A stretch of 64,000 nt of DNA from Microbacterium sp. 8M (GTDB lineage: Bacteria > Actinomycetota > Actinomycetes > Actinomycetales > Microbacteriaceae), in NCBI RefSeq assembly GCF_902506375.1, contig NZ_LR733284.1, forward strand, positions 1,724,059 through 1,788,058. The letters run 5' to 3'. Positions within the stretch are counted from its first letter, which is position 1. Every line of letters starts with the position of its first letter. The position numbers and the translations under genes are program-made. This document shows positions 1-8,280 of the stretch, one piece after another. The notes beneath the pieces were generated by a model. That model was not told the origin of the DNA, did not search any database, and saw nothing but the letters and a program-made list of their open reading frames with translations.

Positions 1-245
1 TCGGCGCCTCGATGCTGCCCTTCTTCCTGAACGTGTGGCTGACCGCGCGCAAGGCGCCGAAGGTGACCGTGAACGACCCGTGGGGCTACGGAGCTTCGCT
101 CGAGTGGGCGACCTCCTGCCCGCCGCCGCGTCACAACTTCACGTCGATCCCGCGGATCCGCAGTGAGCGCCCGGCGTTCGACCTCAACCACCCGGAGGCC
201 GCGGAGCACCCGATTGCCGTGACCGTCGATGGAAAGGCCCACTGA
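1..245 (+). CDS. ctaD: Cytochrome c oxidase subunit I, C-terminal end (partial)
   Basis: The 5' part lies outside the window; the first complete codon is at 3 and about 80 C-terminal residues are visible. The fragment starts in a membrane segment (MLPFFLNVW) and ends in a hydrophilic tail with an [11 protein letters not shown] motif, which is typical of the C-terminus of actinobacterial aa3 oxidase subunit I. The subunit holds the haem a and haem a3-CuB centres that reduce O2; those ligands are not in view. The stop is 3 nt before ctaF, so the two are in one operon. The call rests on the tail and the neighbour. Confidence 0.9.
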   Translation, partial: GASMLPFFLNVWLTARKAPKVTVNDPWGYGASLEWATSCPPPRHNFTSIPRIRSERPAFDLNHPEAAEHPIAVTVDGKAH

Positions 246-248
246 CCC

Positions 249-683
249 ATGCGCGACAACATCGTCCTCTGGTGGATCCTGACCGGGTTCTTCGCCCTCA
301 TGGGCGTGACGTACACGATCTGGAACCTCCTCGCTCACGCCGGCGAGCCGCCCGTGAAGGCGATCGAGTGGGTCGGCACCGTCGCCCTGTTCTTCTCGGC
401 CTTCATGGCCGCGATGATCGCGTTCTACCTCGACCGCACGCACAAGGCGCAGGGCGGGACGCTTCCGGAAGACATCCTGACGAGCGACATCGATGACGGC
501 GACCCCGAGCTCGGCGAGTTCAGCCCCTGGTCCTGGTGGCCCATCGTGCTGGCCGGAGCCGCTGCCGTGGGCATGATCGCCCTGGCGGTGGGAGTGTTCC
601 TCTTCCCGATCGCGCTGGCCATCTTCGTCGTGGCGATCGTCGGCTGGGTCTACGAGTACTACCGCGGTCACTTCGCCCGCTGA
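249..683 (+). CDS. ctaF: Cytochrome c oxidase subunit IV, actinobacterial type
   Basis: A 144-residue membrane protein with about four predicted helices: two near residues 5-28 and 40-60, then two near 98-120 and 122-137. A charged loop (DDGDPELGEF) separates the pairs. This length and 2+2 layout match the small subunit IV (CtaF) of the actinobacterial aa3 oxidase, which is part of the bcc-aa3 supercomplex and has no catalytic residues of its own. It starts at an ATG 3 nt after ctaD. A strong hairpin follows at 700-730 and closes the operon. Confidence 0.92.
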   Translation: MRDNIVLWWILTGFFALMGVTYTIWNLLAHAGEPPVKAIEWVGTVALFFSAFMAAMIAFYLDRTHKAQGGTLPEDILTSDIDDGDPELGEFSPWSWWPIVLAGAAAVGMIALAVGVFLFPIALAIFVVAIVGWVYEYYRGHFAR

Positions 684-699
684 GCGGAGTTCCGCGAGA

Positions 700-735
700 G
701 AAGGCCCTGGAGCGCTGCTCCAGGGCCTTCTTCGA
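700..735 (+). terminator. Intrinsic terminator after ctaF
   Basis: A perfect 14-bp stem (700-713 with 717-730) around a 3-nt loop, followed by a short T-containing stretch. It ends the ctaD-ctaF transcript. Confidence 0.85.
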
Positions 736-854
736 CTCTGCGACGTTCCGGCCTGCCGTCGGCGAGTGGGCGGCGTCGCGCGTTCCCCATGGCGTACTCT
801 GAGGGCACTCAGGTGCGGCCCGTGCACGGTCACCCCTGCGCGAGGAGGAGAACG

Positions 855-1088
855 ATGGGCGTGGTTTTCCCTGAGGGAGTCATCTCGATCACGACGGCGG
901 ATGGTGACGCGGTGATCCTGCGGATCTGCGACCTGTGCGGCGCGGCTGTCGCGGAGGCCGAGGGCACCGACCTCGCATTCCACAAGCGCTGGCATCGGAT
1001 GACCGGGTCCGGCGACTGGATCGATCCCGTGACAGGTCGTCGCAACGGTCGCGGGAGCCCTTTCTCCTCGACCGATACCTCTGCGTGA
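855..1088 (+). CDS. Small C2H2-like zinc-binding protein, function unknown
   Basis: A 77-residue protein starting at ATG 855, preceded by a good GAGGAGG ribosome site; an upstream in-frame start near 789 has no such site. It carries Cys25-x2-Cys28 and His43-x3-His47, the spacing of a C2H2-like zinc finger, framed by acidic residues. The tail (DPVTGRRNGRG) is basic. It sits alone between the ctaF terminator and the convergent rhodanese gene. Zinc binding is inferred from the motif only. I do not recognise a named family. Confidence 0.7.
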   Translation: MGVVFPEGVISITTADGDAVILRICDLCGAAVAEAEGTDLAFHKRWHRMTGSGDWIDPVTGRRNGRGSPFSSTDTSA

Positions 1089-1103
1089 GGCAGCGCCGCG
1101 GCG

Positions 1104-1523
1104 TCAGGCGCGCGATCGGATCCGAGGGATGCCGGTGAGCGGATCGATGGGACGCCGGTGCACGCCATCGGCGTCCTCGACGGGATATCCTTCGCGCACC
1201 CAGTACTCGAAGCCGCCGATCATGAGCCGCACGTCGTAGCCGAGCTTGGCGAACTCGAGGGCGCCCTTGTCGCCGGCGTTGCAGCCGGGGCTCCAGCAGT
1301 ACACGACGACCGGTGTCTCCAGGGGGATCTCCTGCGGCGCCCGCGTCGCGATCTCGCTGTAGTGCATGTGGATCGCGTCGACGATGCGCCCCTGCGCCCA
1401 CGCCTCGGCGCTGCGGACGTCGACGACGGCGATCCGCTCGCCGGCCTTGCGCGCAGCGTGCACGTCGCTGGCGTCGGTCTCGAAGGCGAGCTTGGCGGCG
1501 AAGTGCTCGGTAGCGGAGGTCAT
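1104..1523 (-). CDS. Rhodanese-like domain protein
   Basis: A 139-residue single-domain rhodanese. The CDC25-like block VVDVRSAEAW lies at 33-42, and the active loop YCWSPGCNAG places the likely catalytic Cys at 76, with a second Cys at 81. Rhodanese domains form a persulfide on the active Cys and carry sulfane sulfur; the substrate here is not predictable. No signal peptide is seen, so it is probably cytoplasmic. It lies downstream of the qcrB terminator on the same strand and so likely has its own promoter. Confidence 0.85.
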   Translation of the reverse strand: MTSATEHFAAKLAFETDASDVHAARKAGERIAVVDVRSAEAWAQGRIVDAIHMHYSEIATRAPQEIPLETPVVVYCWSPGCNAGDKGALEFAKLGYDVRLMIGGFEYWVREGYPVEDADGVHRRPIDPLTGIPRIRSRA

Positions 1524-1559
1524 GATGCCAGGCTACCGCGCGACGCGAGGGGGTACGAC

Positions 1560-1587
1560 GAAGGCCCCGTCGTATGACGGGGCCTTC
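1560..1587 (-). terminator. Terminator after qcrB
   Basis: A perfect 12-bp stem (1560-1571 with 1576-1587) with a 4-nt loop, 27 nt beyond the qcrB stop on the minus strand. It ends the ctaE-qcrCAB transcript before the rhodanese gene. Confidence 0.85.
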
Positions 1588-1614
1588 GAGCGGATTCGGG
1601 GGAGTGGCGAGGTG

Positions 1615-3420
1615 CTACTCGCCCTTCTTCGGCAGCGACTCCGGCGCGAGCGCGGAGCTCGGCGTGTTCGGGGTCTCGCTGACATGGGCGGTGTCGACAG
1701 GGGCGATCTGGTCCTCGCTCACACCCGCGCGGGTGTGCGACGCCACGATCTCCTCGTGCGCGGCCTCATCCGTGTCATGCAGCACGTGGCGCTGGTGCGC
1801 ATCGGCGGCGACGATCTCTGCCTGGGTGAGCGGGGAGAGGCGGTCCTCGAAGAACCAGCGCGACAGGGACGAGCGCAGGTTCTCCGTCCACGGGATGCGG
1901 CCCTTGGCGTTGGGACGCACGACCAGCGGCTCGTACACCTCGGTGTCGATGAGCTTCCAGCGGTCGTACACGTCCACCGGCTTGTGCACCTCGATGTACT
2001 CGCCTCCGGGGAGGCGGACGATGCGGCCGGACTCGTAGCCGTGCAGGACGATCTCGCGGTCCTTCTTCTGCAGGGCGATGCAGATCCGCTTCGTGACGAA
2101 GTAGCCGAGCACCGGGCCGAGGAAGAGCGTCACCTGGAGCGTGTGGATGACACCCTCCATCGTGAGCGAGAAGTGCGTCGCGATGAGGTCGGACGATGCC
2201 GCTGCCCACAGCGTGGCGTAGAAGATCACGCCGGCGACGCCGATCGCGGTGCGGGTCGCCGAGGTGCGCGGGCGCTGAGCGATGTGGTGCTCGCGCTTGT
2301 CTCCGGTGATCCACGCCTCGATGAACGGGTACACCGCGACGAGCACGATGAACAGGCCCAGGACCAGCACAGGGATGATGATCCCGAACGACCAGGTGTG
2401 GTCGAGGAAGACCACGTCGAGGTTCGACGGAGCCAGACGCAGCGCGCCGTCCGCGAAGCCGATGTACCAGTCGGGCTGCGTACCCGCCGACACGGGGGAG
2501 GGGTCGTACGGTCCGTAGTTCCAGATCGGGTTGATCTGGAACAGCGAGGCGATGAGGACCACCACGCCGAAGGTGATGAACAGGAAGCCGCCCATCTTCG
2601 ACATGTAGATCGGCATCATCGGGTAGCCGACGACGTTGTCCTCCTCGCGGCCGGGGCCGGCGAACTGGGTGTGCTTGTTGATGACCATGAGCATCAGGTG
2701 CAGCACCACCAGGCCGATGACCAGCAGCGGCAGGATGAGGATGTGCAGCGTGTACAGGCGCCCCACGATCTGGTCGCCCGGGAACTCGCCGCCGAAGAGC
2801 ATGAACGAGGTCCAGGTGCCGATCAGGGGGAGGCCCTTGATCATGCCGTCGATGATGCGCAGACCGTTGCCCGAGAGCAGGTCGTCGGGGAGCGAGTAGC
2901 CGGTGAAGCCCTCCGCCATGGCCAGGATGAAGAGGACGAATCCGATGACCCAATTCAGCTCGCGCGGCTTGCGGAACGCGCCGGTGAAGAACACCCGGAG
3001 CATGTGCACGCCGATGCCGGCCACGAACGTCAGCGCCGCCCAGTGGTGGATCTGACGGACGAGCAGGCCGCCGCGGATGTCGAAGGAGATCCGCAGGGTG
3101 GAGTCGAGGGCCGCGGACATCTCCACGCCGCGCATCGGGGGGTAGGCACCGGTGTAGTGCGTCGGAACCATCGATGCCTGGAAGAAGAACGTGAGGAACG
3201 TGCCGGAGAGCAGCACGACCACGAAGCTCCACAGCGCGATCTCGCCGAGCATGAACGACCAGTGATCCGGGAAGATCTTCCGGCCGAGCTCCTTGACGAA
3301 GCCGGAGAGGCTCGTCCGCTCATCGATGTAGTTGGAGAGGCCGCCGACGAATCGGCCGCCCAGAGGCGCCTCCGAGGGCTTCTCCGAGGACTTCGGCTCG
3401 GTAACAGTTGCGGTGCTCAA
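1615..3420 (-). CDS. qcrB: Cytochrome bc1 complex cytochrome b subunit
   Basis: Cytochrome b of the menaquinol:cytochrome c oxidoreductase (bcc complex), a membrane protein that binds two b haems and both quinone sites. At 601 aa it is longer than most cytochrome b proteins because of a long hydrophilic C-terminal region. Candidate haem histidines are His125/126, His139, His226 and His241 in the expected helix pairs. The start is TTG at 3420, overlapping the qcrA stop in a TTGA, which implies translational coupling. It is the last gene of ctaE-qcrC-qcrA-qcrB and is followed by a terminator. Confidence 0.95.
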   Translation of the reverse strand: MSTATVTEPKSSEKPSEAPLGGRFVGGLSNYIDERTSLSGFVKELGRKIFPDHWSFMLGEIALWSFVVVLLSGTFLTFFFQASMVPTHYTGAYPPMRGVEMSAALDSTLRISFDIRGGLLVRQIHHWAALTFVAGIGVHMLRVFFTGAFRKPRELNWVIGFVLFILAMAEGFTGYSLPDDLLSGNGLRIIDGMIKGLPLIGTWTSFMLFGGEFPGDQIVGRLYTLHILILPLLVIGLVVLHLMLMVINKHTQFAGPGREEDNVVGYPMMPIYMSKMGGFLFITFGVVVLIASLFQINPIWNYGPYDPSPVSAGTQPDWYIGFADGALRLAPSNLDVVFLDHTWSFGIIIPVLVLGLFIVLVAVYPFIEAWITGDKREHHIAQRPRTSATRTAIGVAGVIFYATLWAAASSDLIATHFSLTMEGVIHTLQVTLFLGPVLGYFVTKRICIALQKKDREIVLHGYESGRIVRLPGGEYIEVHKPVDVYDRWKLIDTEVYEPLVVRPNAKGRIPWTENLRSSLSRWFFEDRLSPLTQAEIVAADAHQRHVLHDTDEAAHEEIVASHTRAGVSEDQIAPVDTAHVSETPNTPSSALAPESLPKKGE

Positions 3421-4490
3421 TGACGCTCCCAGAAGCTCGGACCGACGGGTTCGTGGAAATCGCTCTGCGCGATGAGGTAGCCCTCATCGTCGACCGTGAT
3501 CGGCAGCTGCGGCAGCGGGCGGGCGGCCGGGCCGAAGATGACCTTGGCGTGCTCCGTGACGTCGAACTGCGACTGGTGGCACGGGCAGAGCAGGTGGTGG
3601 GTCTGCTGCTCGTAGAGCGCGACCGGGCAGCCGACGTGGGTGCAGACCTTGGAGTACGCGACGATGCCGTCGTACGACCAGCTCTTGCGCTCCTCGCTCT
3701 CGATGAGCTGCTCGGGGAGCAGGCGCATGAGCAGGACGATGGCCTTGGCCTTCTGCTCGAGGTAGCCCTCCTCGTGCCCCAGCTTGCTGAGCTCCTCCGG
3801 GATCACGTGAACGGCGGAGCCGATGGTGATGTCCGCGGCGCGGATCGGAGTGCCGTCGGGGTCGTGCGCCAGGCGCATGCCCTTCTTCCACATGGTGTGC
3901 TGGAGCAGCTTGACCGGCTGACCGGCGATGGGGTCCTCGGGGGTGTCCTGCGGGGCGAGCCCGCGGAACAGCGCGAGTCCGGGGACCACAGAGGCCACGA
4001 CGGCGGCGATGAGGGAGTTGCGGATCATCACGCGACGACCGAACCCGGACTCCTCGTTCGCGTCGGCGAACGCCTTGATGGCGGCCTCGCGGGTCGAGTC
4101 CCGGCCGCGGGTGGGGTGGCGGTACTCGACGTGCTCGTGGTCGGCCATGACAGCCTTCGACCAGTGGATGCCACCGAGGCCGAGGGCGAGCAGGGCGAGG
4201 GCGATGCCGAGGCCGATGAACAGGTTGTTGTATCGCACATCGACGAGCGAGCCGCTCTCGATCGGGAAGAGCATGTAGGCGGCGACCGCCCAGATGCTGC
4301 CCGCGAGGGAGAGGTAGAAGAGCGTGTAGACCGTGCGGACCGCGGCCTTCATGGCCTTCGGGTCCTGATCGGTGATGCGCTCGCGGTGCGGGGGCAGCCC
4401 CGGGTTCTGCGCGGGGTCGCTGACGTCGACGCTCAGCCCGGCCGGTGCCTGATAGGTCCGGTCAAGAGCGTGCGGGTCGTCGTGTGCCAT
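3417..4490 (-). CDS. qcrA: Rieske iron-sulfur protein of the bcc complex
   Basis: A 357-residue actinobacterial Rieske protein with three N-terminal membrane helices (about 50-72, 88-108 and 160-182) instead of the single helix of mitochondrial forms. The cluster motifs are CTHVGC (283-288) and CPCHQS (302-307). Cys283, His285, Cys302 and His305 are the expected [2Fe-2S] ligands, and Cys288 and Cys304 the disulfide. It passes electrons from menaquinol to the dihaem QcrC. It starts at ATG 4490, 33 nt after qcrC, and overlaps qcrB. Confidence 0.96.
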   Translation of the reverse strand: MAHDDPHALDRTYQAPAGLSVDVSDPAQNPGLPPHRERITDQDPKAMKAAVRTVYTLFYLSLAGSIWAVAAYMLFPIESGSLVDVRYNNLFIGLGIALALLALGLGGIHWSKAVMADHEHVEYRHPTRGRDSTREAAIKAFADANEESGFGRRVMIRNSLIAAVVASVVPGLALFRGLAPQDTPEDPIAGQPVKLLQHTMWKKGMRLAHDPDGTPIRAADITIGSAVHVIPEELSKLGHEEGYLEQKAKAIVLLMRLLPEQLIESEERKSWSYDGIVAYSKVCTHVGCPVALYEQQTHHLLCPCHQSQFDVTEHAKVIFGPAARPLPQLPITVDDEGYLIAQSDFHEPVGPSFWERH

Positions 4491-4523
4491 GGTTCTCCTC
4501 GTACGTTCTTCGATATGCCGGCG

Positions 4524-5321
4524 TCAGTTGGACTTCGCCGTGATCCACACGGTGATGGCGACGAGTGCGCCGATGCCGAAGATCCAGATGAACAGGCCCT
4601 CCGAGACGGGGCCGAGGGATCCGAGATCCATACCGCCCACCTGCGTCGCCTTCTGCTGGAAGAGCAGCGCGGAGATGATGTCGCGCTTGTCCTCGGGCGT
4701 CAGGTTCATGTTGCCGAAGACCGGCATGTTCTGAGGACCGGTGACCATGGCCGCATACATGTGCAGGGCGCTGGTCTTCATCAGGCCGGGGGCGTACTTG
4801 CCCTCGGTCAGGGCGCCACCGGCGCCGGCGACGTTGTGGCACATCGCGCAGTTGATCCGGAAGAGCTCGGCGCCGTGCGCCACGTCGCCCTTGCCGTCGA
4901 GGATCTTCTCCTCGGGGTAGGTCGGGCCGGGAGCCACCGACTGCACCCACGCCGCGACGTTCTTGATCTGCTCCTCGGTGAATTGAGGGTGCTTCTGCGG
5001 GGCCTGCGGACCCTGCATCTGCAGCGGCATGCGGCCCGTGGACATCTGGAACTCCACGGCCAGCTCGCCGACGCCGTAGAGGCTCGGGCCGGTCGAGGTG
5101 CCCTGCAGGTTCATGCCGTGGCACGTCGCGCAGTTCGCCTGGAACAGCTTCTGGCCGTCCTCGGTCGAGACCTCGGCGGTGACGGACGCCGGCTGGGTGG
5201 CGGCGAACGCCGCGCTCGCACCCGCGTACACGCCGCCGGTGATCATCAGGCCTGCGCCGATCAGTGCGGCCGCGGCCAGGGGGCTGCGACGGCCGGTACG
5301 GCGCTTCTTCTCACGTGCCAT
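4524..5321 (-). CDS. qcrC: Dihaem cytochrome c subunit of the bcc complex
   Basis: A 265-residue protein with an N-terminal signal-anchor (about 14-40), two c-type haem sites CATCH (64-68) and CAMCH (158-162), and a C-terminal membrane helix (about 240-262). The dihaem form replaces a soluble cytochrome c in Actinobacteria and hands electrons directly to the aa3 oxidase inside the supercomplex. It lies 21 nt after ctaE in the same operon. Confidence 0.96.
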   Translation of the reverse strand: MAREKKRRTGRRSPLAAAALIGAGLMITGGVYAGASAAFAATQPASVTAEVSTEDGQKLFQANCATCHGMNLQGTSTGPSLYGVGELAVEFQMSTGRMPLQMQGPQAPQKHPQFTEEQIKNVAAWVQSVAPGPTYPEEKILDGKGDVAHGAELFRINCAMCHNVAGAGGALTEGKYAPGLMKTSALHMYAAMVTGPQNMPVFGNMNLTPEDKRDIISALLFQQKATQVGGMDLGSLGPVSEGLFIWIFGIGALVAITVWITAKSN

Positions 5322-5342
5322 GTCGGGAATCCGCTCCGCTTC

Positions 5343-5975
5343 TTACTTGAGGAAATAGATGACGAAGAACAGCACGATCCAGACGACGTCGACGAAGTGC
5401 CAGTAGTAGGACACCACGATCGCGGTCGTCGCCTCCTTGTGCGTGAAGTTCTTGACGGCGAAGGCGCGGCCGAGGGTCAGCAGGAACGCGACCAGGCCGC
5501 CGGTGACGTGCAGCGCGTGGAAGCCGGTGGTGATGTAGAACGCCGACGCGTACGAGTCGGCCGAGATCGGCATGCCCTCCGCGACGAGCTGCGAGTACTC
5601 CCACACCTGGCCGGACACGAAGAACGCGCCCATGATGAAGGTCAGCCAGAACCACGGGACCATGCCCCAGCGCTTGCGGCCCTTGTCGTTCACGGCGGTG
5701 TACGGCTGCATGCGCTCCGCGGCGAACACGCCCATCTGGCAGGTGAACGAGGACGCCACCAGGACCAGGGTGTTGATCGCGGCGAACGGCACGTTCAGGT
5801 GCTCGGTGCGCGCGGCCCAGAGCTCCGGAGAGGTGCTGCGCAGGGTGAAGTAGATCGCGAAGAGTCCCGCGAAGAACATCACCTCACTGCCGAGCCAGAC
5901 AATGGTTCCCACAGCCACCGGGTTGGGGCGCTTGATCGTTCTCGCCGCCGGGGCATACGTCGCTGAGGTCGTCAC
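5343..5975 (-). CDS. ctaE: Cytochrome c oxidase subunit III
   Basis: A 210-residue polytopic membrane protein. The block [15 protein letters not shown] and the closing helix ([20 protein letters not shown] region) are characteristic of subunit III of haem-copper oxidases. The open frame extends to 6110, but GTG 5975 gives the family length. A -10-like CATAAT (5987-5982) ends 7 nt before that GTG, suggesting a leaderless transcript. It is the first gene of ctaE-qcrCAB. The divergent neighbour trpD is the same one found beside ctaE in Mycobacterium (established synteny). Confidence 0.93.
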   Translation of the reverse strand: MTTSATYAPAARTIKRPNPVAVGTIVWLGSEVMFFAGLFAIYFTLRSTSPELWAARTEHLNVPFAAINTLVLVASSFTCQMGVFAAERMQPYTAVNDKGRKRWGMVPWFWLTFIMGAFFVSGQVWEYSQLVAEGMPISADSYASAFYITTGFHALHVTGGLVAFLLTLGRAFAVKNFTHKEATTAIVVSYYWHFVDVVWIVLFFVIYFLK

Positions 5976-5981
5976 CCGTCC

Positions 5982-5987
5982 ATTATG
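5982..5987 (-). promoter_or_regulatory. -10 element of ctaE-qcrCAB
   Basis: CATAAT on the minus strand, one mismatch from TATAAT. Its last base is 7 nt upstream of the ctaE GTG, so the transcript may start at or next to the start codon. No good -35 is visible. Confidence 0.5.
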
Positions 5988-6143
5988 GCCGATCCGCGAC
6001 GGCGATTGTCGCACCGGCCACGGCGGTTCAGCTCGTCTCAGGCTCGGTGCGACCTCGGAACCCGCCGCGAATCCCCTGAGAGCCGCGGGGTTGCGCGGCA
6101 GGGACCGCACCTGGGTGCGGCGGTCACGACTGCATCACATCGA

Positions 6144-6149
6144 TAGGAT
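6144..6149 (+). promoter_or_regulatory. -10 element of trpD
   Basis: TAGGAT ends 8 nt before the trpD ATG, where no ribosome-binding site is visible. This fits a leaderless start. Confidence 0.5.
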
Positions 6150-6156
6150 CGCTGGC

Positions 6157-7221
6157 ATGGCGGAAGCTCTGACCTGGCCCGATGTCCTCTCCACCCTGCT
6201 CGCCGGACGCGATCTGAGCGTCTACGAGTCCACGTGGGCGATGCGTCAGGTGATGCGCGGCCAGGCGACGGACGCCCAGCTGGCCGGGTTCCTCGTCGGC
6301 CTGCGCGCGAAGGGCGAGACCATCGACGAGGTCGTCGGATTCCGCGACGCGATCCTCGAAGCCGCGGTGCCGCTGCCCGTCTCCACGGACGTGCTCGACA
6401 TCGTCGGGACCGGCGGCGACCGGGTCGGCACGGTGAACGTGTCGACGACCGCCGCGATCATCATCGGCGCGACCGGGGTCCCCGTCGTCAAGCACGGCAA
6501 CCGCGCGGCGAGCTCCTCGTCAGGCTCCTCGGACGTGCTCGGCGCGCTGGGGCTGCAGCTGACGCTGGATCCGCAGGCCGTCGCGGAGATCCTCGACCGC
6601 ACGGGCATCACGTTCGCCTGGGCGGGCGCGTTCCACCCCGGCTTCAAGAACGCAGCCGCGGTCCGGGGCGAGCTCGGCGTGCCGACGGTGTTCAACATGC
6701 TCGGGCCCCTCTGCAATCCCGCGCGCGCCGAGGCGAACGCCGTCGGCGTCGCCCAGCTCGACCGCGTGCCCCTCATCACGGGCGTGTTCCGCACCCGGGG
6801 CGCCACGGCGCTCGTGTTCCGCGGGGACGACGGGCTCGACGAGCTGACCACCACCGGTCACAGCCGCATCTGGGAGGTCACCCGCGGCGACATCCACGAG
6901 CACGATCTGGATCCGCGCGACCTCGGCATCCCGCTCGCGGACCTCGGCGACCTCATCGGCGGCTCGCCCGAGCACAACGCCGGAGTGCTGCGGCGCACGC
7001 TCGAGGGCGAGCGGGGAGCGGTGCGCGACATCGTGCTGCTCAACGCGGCGGCGGGCATCGTCGCCTACGAGCTCTCGCACGATGCGGCGCAGGCTCAGGT
7101 GCCGATCGTGCAGCGCCTGCGCGAGGCGCTCGCGCGCGCCGAGGCCGTCGTGGACGACGGCAGCGCCCTGGCGAAGCTGGATGCCTGGGTGGCGGCGTCC
7201 CGGGAGCTCGCGGCGAGCTGA
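6157..7221 (+). CDS. trpD: Anthranilate phosphoribosyltransferase
   Basis: Transfers phosphoribose from PRPP to anthranilate, the second committed step of tryptophan synthesis. The 354 aa match the family. Motifs seen are GTGGD (84-88, PRPP loop), NVST (94-97) and KHGNRA (112-117, anthranilate/PRPP site). The frame is open from 5902, but ATG 6157 starts the conserved domain and sits 8 nt after a TAGGAT -10. No other trp genes are in the window, so it is a solo trpD divergent from ctaE. That is a recurrent actinobacterial arrangement with no obvious functional link. Confidence 0.95.
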   Translation: MAEALTWPDVLSTLLAGRDLSVYESTWAMRQVMRGQATDAQLAGFLVGLRAKGETIDEVVGFRDAILEAAVPLPVSTDVLDIVGTGGDRVGTVNVSTTAAIIIGATGVPVVKHGNRAASSSSGSSDVLGALGLQLTLDPQAVAEILDRTGITFAWAGAFHPGFKNAAAVRGELGVPTVFNMLGPLCNPARAEANAVGVAQLDRVPLITGVFRTRGATALVFRGDDGLDELTTTGHSRIWEVTRGDIHEHDLDPRDLGIPLADLGDLIGGSPEHNAGVLRRTLEGERGAVRDIVLLNAAAGIVAYELSHDAAQAQVPIVQRLREALARAEAVVDDGSALAKLDAWVAASRELAAS

Positions 7222-7235
7222 GGTCGGAGGCCGGC

Positions 7236-8222
7236 ATGGACCCGCAGGAGGCGCTGCTCGAGATCGCGCGGCTGCTCGAGCGCGAGCGCGCGTCGAGGTA
7301 TCGGGCCAAGGCGTTCCGCACGGCGGCAGCCGCGTACGAGGGCCTTCCGGAGGACGCGCAGAGGGATCTGGGGCGCATCCAGCAGGCGAAGGGGATCGGC
7401 GCCTCGACGTTCGAGGTGATCCGACAGGCGCTGGCGGGTGAGACGCCGTCGTATCTGGTCGAGCTCCGTGGCGAGGTCGAGCCCGAGATCGTGTCCGAGC
7501 TGCGTCCGCGGCTGCGCGGCGATCTGCACGCCCACACGGAGTGGTCGGACGGGACGACCCCGATCGCGGCGATGGCGGATGCGGCGCGCGCCCTGGGGCA
7601 CGAGTACCTCGCCATCACCGACCACTCGCCGCGGCTGCGGGTCGCGCGCGGGCTGAGCCCGGAGCGGCTGCGCACCCAGATCCCCGAGGTGCGCGCGCTC
7701 AGCGGGGACGGACTGACGCTGCTCGCGGGGATCGAGGTGGACATCCTCGAAGACGGGCGCCTCGATCAGGAGGACGAACTGCTCGCGGAGCTCGATGTGG
7801 TGGTCGCCTCCGTGCATTCGAAGCTGAGCATGGAGCCGGGGCCGATGACGAAGCGCATGATCAGGGCCGTCTCGGATCCGCGTGTGAGCGTGCTCGGTCA
7901 CGTGACCGGACGGCTGGTGCAGGGGGAGCGGGGCACGCGGCCTCCGTCGAGGTTCGACGCGCGCGCGGTGTTCGACGCCTGCGCCGAGCACGCCGTCGCG
8001 GTCGAGATCAATTCCCGGCCGGAGCGCCAGGATCCGCCCGACGAGCTCATCGCGGTCGCGCTCGAGGCGGGTTGCCTCTTCTCGATCGACTCAGACGCGC
8101 ACGCGCCGGGACAGCTGTCGCTGCTGGACCACGGGGCGCTGCGTGCGGAGCGGGCCGGCGTGCCGGCCGAGCGGATCGTCACGACCTGGGGCCTGGAGCG
8201 GCTGCGGCGCTGGGCGGGCTGA
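7236..8222 (+). CDS. Helix-hairpin-helix plus PHP-domain protein (PolX-like, no polymerase core)
   Basis: A 328-residue protein. Residues 1-75 resemble the N-terminal 8-kDa HhH domain of family X DNA polymerases (helical, with KGIG at 52-55). Residues 93-328 form a PHP metal-dependent phosphoesterase domain. Expected metal ligands are present: His98, His100, Asp129/His130, Glu167, His194, His222, Asp287 and His289. The nucleotidyltransferase region that sits between these modules in PolX is missing. It may be a DNA-directed phosphoesterase, or a histidinol-phosphatase-like enzyme. ATG 7236 has a CGGAGG site upstream, 14 nt after trpD. Confidence 0.85.
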   Translation: MDPQEALLEIARLLERERASRYRAKAFRTAAAAYEGLPEDAQRDLGRIQQAKGIGASTFEVIRQALAGETPSYLVELRGEVEPEIVSELRPRLRGDLHAHTEWSDGTTPIAAMADAARALGHEYLAITDHSPRLRVARGLSPERLRTQIPEVRALSGDGLTLLAGIEVDILEDGRLDQEDELLAELDVVVASVHSKLSMEPGPMTKRMIRAVSDPRVSVLGHVTGRLVQGERGTRPPSRFDARAVFDACAEHAVAVEINSRPERQDPPDELIAVALEAGCLFSIDSDAHAPGQLSLLDHGALRAERAGVPAERIVTTWGLERLRRWAG

Positions 8223-8280
8223 CCCGCCGCTGCCGTCGCACCGGAGCGGCGCGCTCGACGGCTGCAGCCACCGGGGCTGC

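Noticed and set aside
1366..3423. A 685-codon open frame antisense to qcrB
   Set aside because: It is the high-GC shadow of qcrB. It is repetitive, charged and without recognisable domains, whereas the minus strand encodes a clear cytochrome b.
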